DNA of 64,000 nucleotides from assembly GCA_017938405.1 (NCBI GenBank), contig JAGBBP010000036.1, positions 1-64,000 of the forward strand, read 5' to 3'. Position numbers and translations under genes: made by a program. Of this stretch, positions 11,401 through 20,084 are shown one piece after another. The DNA is from Lachnospiraceae bacterium. Lineage in GTDB: Bacteria; Bacillota; Clostridia; Lachnospirales; Lachnospiraceae. Numbering within the stretch: position 1 is the first letter of the stretch; every line of letters begins with the position of its first letter. Below the pieces are notes generated by a model. That model saw only the letters and a list, made by a program, of their open reading frames with translations, searched no databases and was not told the origin of the DNA.

Positions 11401-14400
11401 GCGAACGAAATGTACCGCGTGAAATTCGTACCAGTTTCACTCCGGATTCTTTCTATACATTAAAGGAAATGCCGTATATCAGCATTGATTCGGCATATGT
11501 TTCAGGAAATCGCATCCGTTTGTTCGGTCTTTCTGTGACGGATAGGGACGGGGCTGTATTGGAGTACCCGTTAACGATACAGGTATATGATGAGTTCGGC
11601 ACCATGGTGAAACGAATGTCTTATGCCAAGGAAGAACTAACGGACGGAAATAAAGTAAAAGAAATAATTATTGAGCCGTTGAACCGTTATCGCGAATACA
11701 CGGTACGATTTTTTGTGACTAAGTTCAATGATGTATTGAACGGGGAAGAATTTGAAATCAATAAAGAATTGTATTATGAGCCTTATGTGGATAGTGAAGA
11801 GCTTTTGAAGTTCACCACCGGTGAGGCTGTTGTCGGTGACCTCAATTTTGAGGGGTTGTCGACCTATAAGGTAGTGGATCATCAGGAACTGAAGGTTGAT
11901 GTGGCAAAGCAGGGCTCTACGGCGTTAAATGTGTTCACTCCATATGCCAGAAAGGCAAAGCAAACCAGTGCCTACAGCACAAAAGCAAGTGATATTACGA
12001 ACACCTATATAAAATGGGAGCCGATGGCAGCCAACAGCAACAGACAGGAAGCCTTTAACCGTTACGTTCCACAAAGCGGTAAAGGTGCATGGGGAACGAT
12101 ATATAAGGCTACCGTAGATTTCGGAACGGGAAATTACAATTCCATGTCGGTAGGCTATACTCACAGCTCCGGCGGTACCCCGATTGAAATCCGTTTGTAT
12201 GCGGTGGACCCGGTCGCAAATCCGGATGCAAAGCCATTGGCGGTAACCGTACTGGATGGTACGAAAAAGACCTTTAATAACTATGCGTTGCGCTGGTTGG
12301 ATATTGCCACCTTTGCCGGTACGGAAGGTTTAACAGGGGTACAGGATGTATATCTGGAATATGAATGTACGGACCCGAATTCAAAAATCAATATCGGCGG
12401 ATTTAGCGGTGTAATTTTCCGTAACATACAGGAAGCGGAAAATCCGGAAAAGACGTTCTTTGCCAATATTGCGGTGAACGTAAACGATACCAAGGGACAA
12501 CTGGGTGCTCTTGCCAAGTATCGTTTGAAAATCTATAAAAACGGTGTATTAACGGATATGCAGGAGCATGAATATACCAGTGTGAACGGTGTTCCGGCGA
12601 AGACCTTGCGTATTTATGATATCCTGACAGAAAATGATCAGCCTGCTTATGTAGAGACGGTAAAGTATGAAGCGGATGATTATATTTGTGATACGGATTT
12701 CTATTATGAGGTAGAAAGAAATGCTGCCAAGGGTAATACCTATAAGTTTGAGCTCCTGGCCTATATTGACGGCTATGAGATTACCTTAGATGAGATTTCT
12801 TTTGAGTCCAAAGAACCGGTATACGAAATCCGTACCAGGGAAGATTTTTCTAAGATTCCTTGGGATTTGACGGGCTCTTATGTCGTATTAAATGATATTA
12901 ATTTCGGGACCTGGCAATGGGCTCACACAGGCCTTACCTCTGGTGTCTTCTTTGAAGGTAATCTGGATTTCCAGGGCCATACCATAACCCTCAATAACGT
13001 TTATGCGCCGATTTATAATCTGGGTACCAACGGTGTGATAGAGAATGTGGTAGTAAAGCATGCGGAAACCTTTAACGGGAATTCTACCGCAGTGCTTGTT
13101 TACAACAATTACGGAACCATTCGGAATGTAGTGTATGAAAAGAATACACCAAATCCGGCCTATTCCTATCAGAACAAGTACGGTTTGATTACCTATAACC
13201 GTCACAGCGGCGTCCTTGAGAACTTTATTATTCATTTTGTGGATGATTGGTATGTGGGTCAGTATGCCGGTGCGGTTTCCTATATCAATTGGGGTACGGT
13301 AAGAAACGGATATACCTACGGTAAGGCGGTACGATATATTCCGAAGGAGTTAATGGACAGTACCCAGCGTTCTCAATCAAACTATGTTTCTACGTTGGTG
13401 TCTGTAAACCGGGTGGGCGGTACCATTGAAAATTGTTATACCCTCAATGATATATATTCTTCCATGCCGTATCGTACGGATGTGGACCACTTTAATTTCT
13501 TTACAGCTTCCAACCGTGGTTTGGTGCAGAACTGTTTTTCAGTGGGTAATGTATATTATAAAAAAGATGCGGAAAGTTCTACGGATATGATTAAAGCGAA
13601 CGTGAATCCGTTATATTCCAATGCCTCCAGCGGCGGTATTGCTGAGGCAGAACGGATGTATTTGTATTCGGATCAGGAGTATGATCGTAGTTCCTTTGCC
13701 CAAATGTTACTGGAAAAGGCATCCTTACATGATGAAATGTGGTATCGAAACTTGTTTGATAATAAGGAACAGGTTTCCAAGATTAAGCAGTTTAATATAT
13801 CTGTGGTAAATCAAGGCTTCTATCCGCAGCTGATTATGCCGGACAGTATGCCGGAGCAGGATTGGATTTTACTTCCGCAACTGGTAAGCGGAGAGAAGAC
13901 GGAAGTCTTACATGCGGAGGTTACAGAGCAGAATGTTGATACTGCATATGCATTAGTGTCGTTCTACAATCCGAACCGAATTCCGGTACAGACGCTGACG
14001 ATTGAACATTTCGAACCGGAAAATGTTCAAATTTTGGAGCAGTATGAAGACGGAGATTTCTGGCGTGTTAAAATCAAGGTTTCTGGACCGAAAAAGTATT
14101 TCTCGGAATATGCAATCTTAGGTTTTTCCATGGGAACTTCCAAGGAAATGATTTCCTACAGTAAGGTTTACTCCGAACGGGATGCAAAGAAGGTAGGCTT
14201 TGAATTCTTCTGTCCGGTAAATACGGTTATGGATTGGATGAAGATCAATAACGATCTGACCCAGAACTATCGTTTGTACAATAATCTGGATTTTGCATTC
14301 CAACCGATGAAGAATGTGTATATCGGCAACGGAAGCAAACCGCTTACGACCAACAGTCCGACCTGGGCAAGTTATCAGTGGAATTTTACCGGTAAGTTAG

Positions 14401-17400
14401 ACGGTAACGGAAAGACCATCCGTAATCTGGATTTGGATGAGTACGGTGGCTTATTTGAGTCTCTTTACGGCGGTACGATCATGAACCTGACGGTAGAAAA
14501 TCTGGATTTAGAGGAGGATTCTTTGGATAATCCGGTAAATCTGCGCCGGGCTCTGGTACGTAACATGGGAAAAGACAGCGTACTGGATAATGTACATGTG
14601 TTAGGCGTAAAGATTACAGGTACCGAGTATTCCGGCGGTTTGGTGGCTTATGCCCACAGCGGAAGAATTACCGTTAAGAATTGTTCCGTGCATGATTGTA
14701 CCATTACGACGACCAATATCAATACCGGTTCCACCCAGTATATCGGTGGTATCATGGCCCTGGCTTCCGGTGAAGTGATTTGTTCCATTACCAACAGCTA
14801 TGTGGACGGTTTACAGTTGAAAGCGGAATTGGCTTCCGCAGTCGGCGGTATTGGTGGTATCGTGGGACGTATTACCTCAGGTTGTACTTTGGAAAATTTA
14901 TATGTAACGGATTCGAAGATTTCCAGCTTCTTCCAGTATACCGGCGGTATTGCGGGTTCCATTATCAGTCAGACTTATGCAGACGGTTATATTTTGCGTA
15001 ATGTTTATGTAGACGCGGATATTTCTTCTCTTTCCGATATTTTGGGCGGATTGATAGGATATGCCCAGCAGGTGAATAATGCGGACCAAATCAATGCATT
15101 GTTCCTTGGGGATGTTTATATGCGGAACGAAGAATTTAACTATGTCAGCCGCTATATCGGATATCAGTCTGCAACAACAAAGCTGGTAAAGGAAGGTTTA
15201 TACACCTTTAAAGAAGCTTCCCATGTAAACGGACGCTTAAATAACGAGGACAGAGACGACTCCGATACCAGAAAAAATGCAGATCCGTATGTTTATGTAA
15301 CCAGAGAAGATTTGTGTAATCCGGAGTTCTATACCAACGGTATTAAGATTGACGGAGTATTCCGTAATCTGGATTTGGGCGAGAGCTTTGCACTTTCCTA
15401 TACCGAAGATTTGGGAGAAGGCAGAACGCAGGTAGTTTCCTACGCTGAAAAAGGAAAGCTTCCGCTTCTGTATGCAACAGACGGAGTGACGTTGCTTCCG
15501 TATCAGGAGGAGCATTCTCTTGAGAATATTGATGTACAGGTGACAAAGATTGTGACCACTCCGGACCCGAGCAGGGTAGATCTTTCTACGGTAAAGATTT
15601 CCGTAACCCATCCGGAGGGATATACGGTGAAGGAATTCTCCTTTGATGAGAATGTTAAGGTGGCGGAAGGACCGACGATTGTATCCCTGACCCCGACTAC
15701 TTCGGAAGTGGAGTATAAACTATTGGCACAGGGCTTTGTGGATCGCTATTATATTACCGGAATCAAGTGTGTGAATGTACTTGGAGAAGAAGTAACGATT
15801 CAATTGCAGCTGGATAGCCTGATGCAGGCATTGTTTAAAGATATTAACAATGCAGCAGAGTGGAACGAGTTTATGAACGTCTACGGTGATAAGGGCTATA
15901 ATATCCGTATCAGTGGCGATTTGGACTTTACCGGCCAAACAGCGTATCGTGAAAATGTCACGGTAAACCGTATGCTTGGCGGTTTCCTGGAGGAAGATGA
16001 CTGGGTAAAGATTACCGGTATTAACCGTGCTACCAATAATCCGTTCATCGATACTGCCTACGGACGTATCAGTAATATTAAGTTTGAGAATATCGAGCTG
16101 GAGAAAATTAATAGAGAGAAGACGAAGAACTTCGGTATTATCGGGCATGCGGCAGGTAATGTCAGCGATGTACGGTTTACGGATATTGTCATTGACAGTT
16201 CTTACAGAGATGAAGGAACGGCAGGAAGACACGGTGGCGGTTATGCCAATCATGTGGCTTTAATCAGTATGCTTTCCGGTGCCGCAAGTAATGTAAAAAT
16301 CGACGGTGTTTACGTACAGGCAGATGCAACCGGTGTAACAAGTACGAATACAACATCTGCATTTGTCGGATATGCCAACAGTACTGCAAGCTTTCACAAT
16401 GTAGAGGCAAAGAATATTTCCATTTTATCCGGAGACCGTTATTATACCGGCGGAATTGTGGGATACATGAACGGTGCCACAAAGCTTACCGGTATTACCC
16501 TCAGTGATTTTGCGATTTTTGCAAATGTGGATGCAGGTGGTGTGGCCGGTTATGCAGCGGCAGCTACCTACGGAAGAACGCTGAATGATATTACCGTAAA
16601 AGATGGACTTATGATCGGACGTGTCAGAGTCGGCGGTGTGATCGGGCAGGGTTATCTGGTAAACAGCACGGATGCGTTACCGTCTGTGGTGGATAATGTG
16701 TTTGTAATGGGTGACTACCATGTGGGTGGTGTTGTCGGCATCGGTGGTGCTTCACGTAATGTTACGGTGAAGAATTCGGATATTTACGGTTCGTATCGTG
16801 TGGGTGGTATTGTCGGCTACGGTAATGCACTGGCAACTCATTGTGTGGATAGTACCATATCCTCCGTATGGGCGCGGACCGATACCGCAACTACCAATGA
16901 TTTATATCAGGCTGCGGTAACAGCACGAAAGGATGCGGTGGCAGAAAAGCTATCCGATGCGTCTCTCGGTGCTTTTGAACGAAGAACGTTGGAGAATGCG
17001 AAAACCTATTTGGAGGTACTGCTTAAAACCAGCAATACGGGGTTGGATTGGCGTTATATGATATATAATAAGTTTTCCGGTACTCCGTCGGCAAATAAGC
17101 TTGATCAGGATGCCAGAATCGGTGGTATTTCCGGTATGGGACAGTTATTTGAAAATAATATAGTAACCAATTGTACAATCGGAAATATTACCGCGGAAGA
17201 GGTGGGCGGTATTGTAGGACATCATGTGAATGTCGGTTATGATACCTGGAGCCGTACATCCAGAGTTTTCAGTAACGCAAGCATGGACAGTACGGTAACC
17301 GGTGCTACCAATGTAGGTGGTATTATCGGTGTTTCCAAGCGTTATCTGGTGTCCAATAACTACTCCAATGCAACGGTATCTGCTGTGGTGCCGTCTAAGG

Positions 17401-20084
17401 TAACGATTAACGGAGCTGGTACCAATGCCGGTGGTATTGTCGGTAGTATTAATAAAACTGCGACCTATTCCCTTGCAGAGACTCCGCGGGTATACAGCTG
17501 CTATTTTGCAGGTACGGTTTCCGCAAATGATTATGTGGCAGGTATTATCGGCCGCTGCTATCAGGATGTATACGGTGATAACAGAGACCTTTTGGTAACC
17601 GGTACGGTACAGGTTACTTCGGATTCGATAGCTCCGCATATTCAGTTTATTGCAAACCGTATTGCAAATCCGTCCAACGGTTTTGTGGAAAGCGCTGTGT
17701 ATGAAGACGCAATGCTACGCTTCGGCACAGCGGGAACAGAGATAACTGCTGTAAATTATTATAACGGAATAAAGCAGGATGCGGTTACAGGACTGACTCC
17801 GGAACAGCAGAAGTTGGCAGACGATGTTTCTTTGGTGACTTCTGCACAGCTTCAGAATAAGGAGTTTTACTCCAAAGTTTCCGGAAGCGTAAAGACCGGA
17901 TTTACAACCAATCCGGAATATTGGAACTTTAACGGACTTGTAAACGGATACATGCCTTACATTACATACCGTATCTACTACGGTGATAATACAGCGGGAA
18001 ATTCCCCTGTTCGTTATCAGGAAGGCTATACCGTAAATGCAAACGGTGAAAAGACCTACAATTACAAGACTTATAACGGCGGGGTTCCGATTCCGGGCTA
18101 TGTTGCACCGATGAGGATGATGATGCGCAGACCGGTCCAGAAAGTGCAGGAATTACCGACGATGACAGCTTATTGTGTAGATGCAGATAAGTTAAATTTA
18201 GAGTTTAGTGCGGTAAATTCCGCAGCATTGTATACGGTAACCGCCAACGGAAAAACGGTGGCAGAAGGTACGGTATCCGGTCGTGTGCTTACGTTGGAGT
18301 ATGATTACAGAACGTCCTTAACCGTTACATTGGAGGATGGAAAAGAATCCTGTGAGTATACAATAACACCGCAAAATGTGGCACGTAATGTTATGGTATA
18401 CGGAAACGATTATTATTATGTGACCCCGAACGGAATTGAAGGAAGTGCGGCAACCATTGCAGGAAACTTTGTTTCCCTTTATAACGGAAAGGCACTTACT
18501 GCAGACGGTACATTGTATGATGTGACTACCGGACTGGAAATCGGAAAAGCAAAAGCAATCGGTGTGGCAAAGGAAGGAATGCCGTTGGCAGAATTCACCT
18601 ACGAAGATTATACCGTTTTACTGTATCATGGTTTTTCCGTGACAGCGGGTATGGAACGTGACGGCATGCGTCTGTATGTAAAGAATGGCTGTTTGTTTGC
18701 GGTGGATTGTGATTTGACGCCGGATGCGGATGCGGTAATTTTAGATACCCTTAAGGGTGAACTGACTACAGTCCTTGCAAATAACAGTACAATTATTGAT
18801 TTAACCGATACGGGAATTGTACTTCCGAAGAATTTTGAGAACAGTAAGATTTCTCAGATGACAAATAACTTAGATACTTATTCCACAATTGTACTGGTTC
18901 GTTATAAGGACGGAGGTGTAATAGGTTTTGATTACCGTAGCGGTGAAGTTGTTGTAGATACAGGACGCTCCGGTAGTTCGGGAAATACAATTTCCGGTTC
19001 TGTGACGGAGACTACCGCTTTCGGAATGACTGCAGCCGGCAGTTATAAAAACGTTCAAAGTTTTGAGAACAATTTAATTACTTCCGGGTGGACTCCGGCG
19101 ATAAATTCCTCAGGTACGACATCCGATGAATCGGGAAAGAGCAGTACGGCAAACGGTTCATCCGCAATTTCCGGAACCGCAACCGGAAACGGAGATGCAA
19201 CTATTTCCGGTACAAATACAGATGCAGGTTCTTATATCGGGAATGGAAGTAATTCCGGAAACGGTATTTATATAGGTGCCGGAGAAAATACAATCGGCGG
19301 TACTTATATCGGCGACGGAACCGGTTCAGAAAGTACTTCCGGAGATGAGGCCCAGTCCGGTAGCCAGACGATGCCGGAAGACAAGACGGATGCAGACGGA
19401 CAGATACAAACCGGAATCGACTCTGACGAAAACGGGGAATATCAGTCTGGTAGCAAGTCGGATACATCGGAAGGTAATACAGAACTCGGCAACAAGCCTC
19501 AGTCCGGTAAGGAAGATAAGGTAACAGAGGGAACAGAAAACGAAAGCACCGATTTGACAGCCGGCAACGGAAGTACCGCAGGCTCCGGTACAACAACCGG
19601 TAACGGTAATGTTTCGGGCATCGGTGAGATAACCGGAAATGATAGTACTGCATCCGAGGCAGGCAACCAGTCCGGTACGACGAACGAACAACAGTCCGGT
19701 ACATCGGGTGACGACAAAGATGAAGTAATCTACCAGAACGAATATACAGAAGTAAGACCGAAGGAAGGGATTTACGGTATTACTACAGGAGAAGCGAAGT
19801 ATATTCCGTTCTTTGATGCGGAATTGAATGAGTATGTTCTTTTTGATGAAGCGGAATTGCTTACCGCATCGCAGAATGAACTTACCTCTATGAATGAAAA
19901 AGTTAAGCTTTCCGGTCATATGATCGATCGTCATACTCCGTTTGTGGATGATATTGGAGAAACCGATTCCGGTAACAGAAACGGAATTATCTTAATGTTA
20001 CTTACGGTAGCAGGCGTTGCAATGTTGTTATGTATCCTGATTTATAAACATCAGAACGGTGGTAAGGCAAATGAAGAAGACTAG
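8421..20084 (+). CDS. Giant modular cell-surface protein (3,887 residues), C-terminal membrane anchor
   Basis: Visible order: signal peptide or anchor (1-26); extracellular domain shared with the previous protein (about 40-245); Pro/Thr-rich linker with TPTPTP motifs (about 248-453); Fn3-like modules (about 455-555 and again after 590); an acidic Gly/Glu/Asp tract (about 870-950); a CBM6-like beta-sandwich (about 1162-1334, with KATVDFGTGNYNSM and VQDVYLEYE); three GLUG-type beta-helix regions (about 1466-1740, 1947-2273, 2490-3100) full of GGIVG/GGIIG turns, the last interrupted by a helical insert (about 2819-2891); further beta modules; a Gly/Ser/Thr/Asn-rich stalk (about 3555-3768); and a C-terminal membrane helix (about 3853-3873) with a short cytoplasmic tail ending in GGKANEED. 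There is no LPXTG motif. It is probably an adhesin or fibre that binds glycans or surfaces. The SD is AAAGGAG. Confidence 0.85.
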   Translation: MKKRLIASICAAVVAVTAVTGAVVLRNDYDVFMIVESEGRAVADDTMLRILTDEDMNVDDSGVKELQSEPVAASDTIYERGGKLYLGEDKKQLSFAYPFFVNNGTAVFCINESAMAVTDEFDFVPTYQGLYISEGISFNQDMERAYREDFLFLHLSNGLFLNTMELTVNKSDLPGNTLVSNSVLTFYEDEVRYFSLDENGVFRLTSVTGLTEESFVRINGKEYDYYDLLERLGIYEKEVLFEEVVKATLTPAPTPTAKVNPKPTITPTPTVTKTPATPGVSEGGADDEGGTGSGQAGTITQDPTRPNQDKITPTPTVAPSPVPGEEEITSSPRPTSGQTPEGGENITPSTTITPTPDTTATPRPTPGTKPTREPRPTSTPAPTPTPRPTLTPMPPLTAAPAEPSGSSGEIAGSGEPAPPAPTPAQPAPPADPEPSAPAKPVKPSDPGATVWVKPTIKLTGPFSSLVYSVTHNSLEVTNAEFLHKSGITFEVQDPETGKLVTRKAYASSNDDIRISGLRPNATYKIVVTMNYVDAKGNRRSELVREGDIVTTLGTEHLDALLLNWSNGPYLYTNKAELFNIQIKDFKENDKFYLDMIQHIAKVELAFEPADKSIFDLTSDTEIFRLNQKSISNLKLQEAVDFVSPERLESNTEYIYTFSVTDKYGEAFRLGGTYSGTISTAKEAPVAKFKVTKNEVKDIELEINIDNPDKADLENTYFRLKDSAGTNVVTSAYLNGTFSQSAGYHMLTAEKTKVRFTDLIDFEVYTVEVYTDYDVADNKGMQIDKHIGQTKVITASITSLGQAYFGVSFDAITDNSAVATVQLNSNRTNSRLQALIDEYDISFVKVTRNEEGEEIGTSSEGIVVQYVAKEKKEELPEDSEGGSEESGLPEEGGAEEAGIMLLGEDGGDAGDSGDVGDAGDTGENEGSEGTEELPEEIPGDAGPMDVMHKAENGTLTLYEYQLEDIHGSGIRFVLSNLDSVSEYRISIVPRVFMGSERNVPREIRTSFTPDSFYTLKEMPYISIDSAYVSGNRIRLFGLSVTDRDGAVLEYPLTIQVYDEFGTMVKRMSYAKEELTDGNKVKEIIIEPLNRYREYTVRFFVTKFNDVLNGEEFEINKELYYEPYVDSEELLKFTTGEAVVGDLNFEGLSTYKVVDHQELKVDVAKQGSTALNVFTPYARKAKQTSAYSTKASDITNTYIKWEPMAANSNRQEAFNRYVPQSGKGAWGTIYKATVDFGTGNYNSMSVGYTHSSGGTPIEIRLYAVDPVANPDAKPLAVTVLDGTKKTFNNYALRWLDIATFAGTEGLTGVQDVYLEYECTDPNSKINIGGFSGVIFRNIQEAENPEKTFFANIAVNVNDTKGQLGALAKYRLKIYKNGVLTDMQEHEYTSVNGVPAKTLRIYDILTENDQPAYVETVKYEADDYICDTDFYYEVERNAAKGNTYKFELLAYIDGYEITLDEISFESKEPVYEIRTREDFSKIPWDLTGSYVVLNDINFGTWQWAHTGLTSGVFFEGNLDFQGHTITLNNVYAPIYNLGTNGVIENVVVKHAETFNGNSTAVLVYNNYGTIRNVVYEKNTPNPAYSYQNKYGLITYNRHSGVLENFIIHFVDDWYVGQYAGAVSYINWGTVRNGYTYGKAVRYIPKELMDSTQRSQSNYVSTLVSVNRVGGTIENCYTLNDIYSSMPYRTDVDHFNFFTASNRGLVQNCFSVGNVYYKKDAESSTDMIKANVNPLYSNASSGGIAEAERMYLYSDQEYDRSSFAQMLLEKASLHDEMWYRNLFDNKEQVSKIKQFNISVVNQGFYPQLIMPDSMPEQDWILLPQLVSGEKTEVLHAEVTEQNVDTAYALVSFYNPNRIPVQTLTIEHFEPENVQILEQYEDGDFWRVKIKVSGPKKYFSEYAILGFSMGTSKEMISYSKVYSERDAKKVGFEFFCPVNTVMDWMKINNDLTQNYRLYNNLDFAFQPMKNVYIGNGSKPLTTNSPTWASYQWNFTGKLDGNGKTIRNLDLDEYGGLFESLYGGTIMNLTVENLDLEEDSLDNPVNLRRALVRNMGKDSVLDNVHVLGVKITGTEYSGGLVAYAHSGRITVKNCSVHDCTITTTNINTGSTQYIGGIMALASGEVICSITNSYVDGLQLKAELASAVGGIGGIVGRITSGCTLENLYVTDSKISSFFQYTGGIAGSIISQTYADGYILRNVYVDADISSLSDILGGLIGYAQQVNNADQINALFLGDVYMRNEEFNYVSRYIGYQSATTKLVKEGLYTFKEASHVNGRLNNEDRDDSDTRKNADPYVYVTREDLCNPEFYTNGIKIDGVFRNLDLGESFALSYTEDLGEGRTQVVSYAEKGKLPLLYATDGVTLLPYQEEHSLENIDVQVTKIVTTPDPSRVDLSTVKISVTHPEGYTVKEFSFDENVKVAEGPTIVSLTPTTSEVEYKLLAQGFVDRYYITGIKCVNVLGEEVTIQLQLDSLMQALFKDINNAAEWNEFMNVYGDKGYNIRISGDLDFTGQTAYRENVTVNRMLGGFLEEDDWVKITGINRATNNPFIDTAYGRISNIKFENIELEKINREKTKNFGIIGHAAGNVSDVRFTDIVIDSSYRDEGTAGRHGGGYANHVALISMLSGAASNVKIDGVYVQADATGVTSTNTTSAFVGYANSTASFHNVEAKNISILSGDRYYTGGIVGYMNGATKLTGITLSDFAIFANVDAGGVAGYAAAATYGRTLNDITVKDGLMIGRVRVGGVIGQGYLVNSTDALPSVVDNVFVMGDYHVGGVVGIGGASRNVTVKNSDIYGSYRVGGIVGYGNALATHCVDSTISSVWARTDTATTNDLYQAAVTARKDAVAEKLSDASLGAFERRTLENAKTYLEVLLKTSNTGLDWRYMIYNKFSGTPSANKLDQDARIGGISGMGQLFENNIVTNCTIGNITAEEVGGIVGHHVNVGYDTWSRTSRVFSNASMDSTVTGATNVGGIIGVSKRYLVSNNYSNATVSAVVPSKVTINGAGTNAGGIVGSINKTATYSLAETPRVYSCYFAGTVSANDYVAGIIGRCYQDVYGDNRDLLVTGTVQVTSDSIAPHIQFIANRIANPSNGFVESAVYEDAMLRFGTAGTEITAVNYYNGIKQDAVTGLTPEQQKLADDVSLVTSAQLQNKEFYSKVSGSVKTGFTTNPEYWNFNGLVNGYMPYITYRIYYGDNTAGNSPVRYQEGYTVNANGEKTYNYKTYNGGVPIPGYVAPMRMMMRRPVQKVQELPTMTAYCVDADKLNLEFSAVNSAALYTVTANGKTVAEGTVSGRVLTLEYDYRTSLTVTLEDGKESCEYTITPQNVARNVMVYGNDYYYVTPNGIEGSAATIAGNFVSLYNGKALTADGTLYDVTTGLEIGKAKAIGVAKEGMPLAEFTYEDYTVLLYHGFSVTAGMERDGMRLYVKNGCLFAVDCDLTPDADAVILDTLKGELTTVLANNSTIIDLTDTGIVLPKNFENSKISQMTNNLDTYSTIVLVRYKDGGVIGFDYRSGEVVVDTGRSGSSGNTISGSVTETTAFGMTAAGSYKNVQSFENNLITSGWTPAINSSGTTSDESGKSSTANGSSAISGTATGNGDATISGTNTDAGSYIGNGSNSGNGIYIGAGENTIGGTYIGDGTGSESTSGDEAQSGSQTMPEDKTDADGQIQTGIDSDENGEYQSGSKSDTSEGNTELGNKPQSGKEDKVTEGTENESTDLTAGNGSTAGSGTTTGNGNVSGIGEITGNDSTASEAGNQSGTTNEQQSGTSGDDKDEVIYQNEYTEVRPKEGIYGITTGEAKYIPFFDAELNEYVLFDEAELLTASQNELTSMNEKVKLSGHMIDRHTPFVDDIGETDSGNRNGIILMLLTVAGVAMLLCILIYKHQNGGKANEED

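Noticed and set aside
19201..19934. Long overlapping minus-strand ORFs rich in Arg, Tyr and Ser, or in Cys, Phe and Val.
   Set aside because: They are shadows of the low-complexity Gly/Ser/Thr region of the giant gene; composition is not protein-like and there are no start signals.
8421..20084. LPXTG-type sorting signal at the end of the giant protein.
   Set aside because: No LPXTG-like motif precedes the final hydrophobic helix, and the tail after it is longer and mixed in charge, ending GGKANEED.
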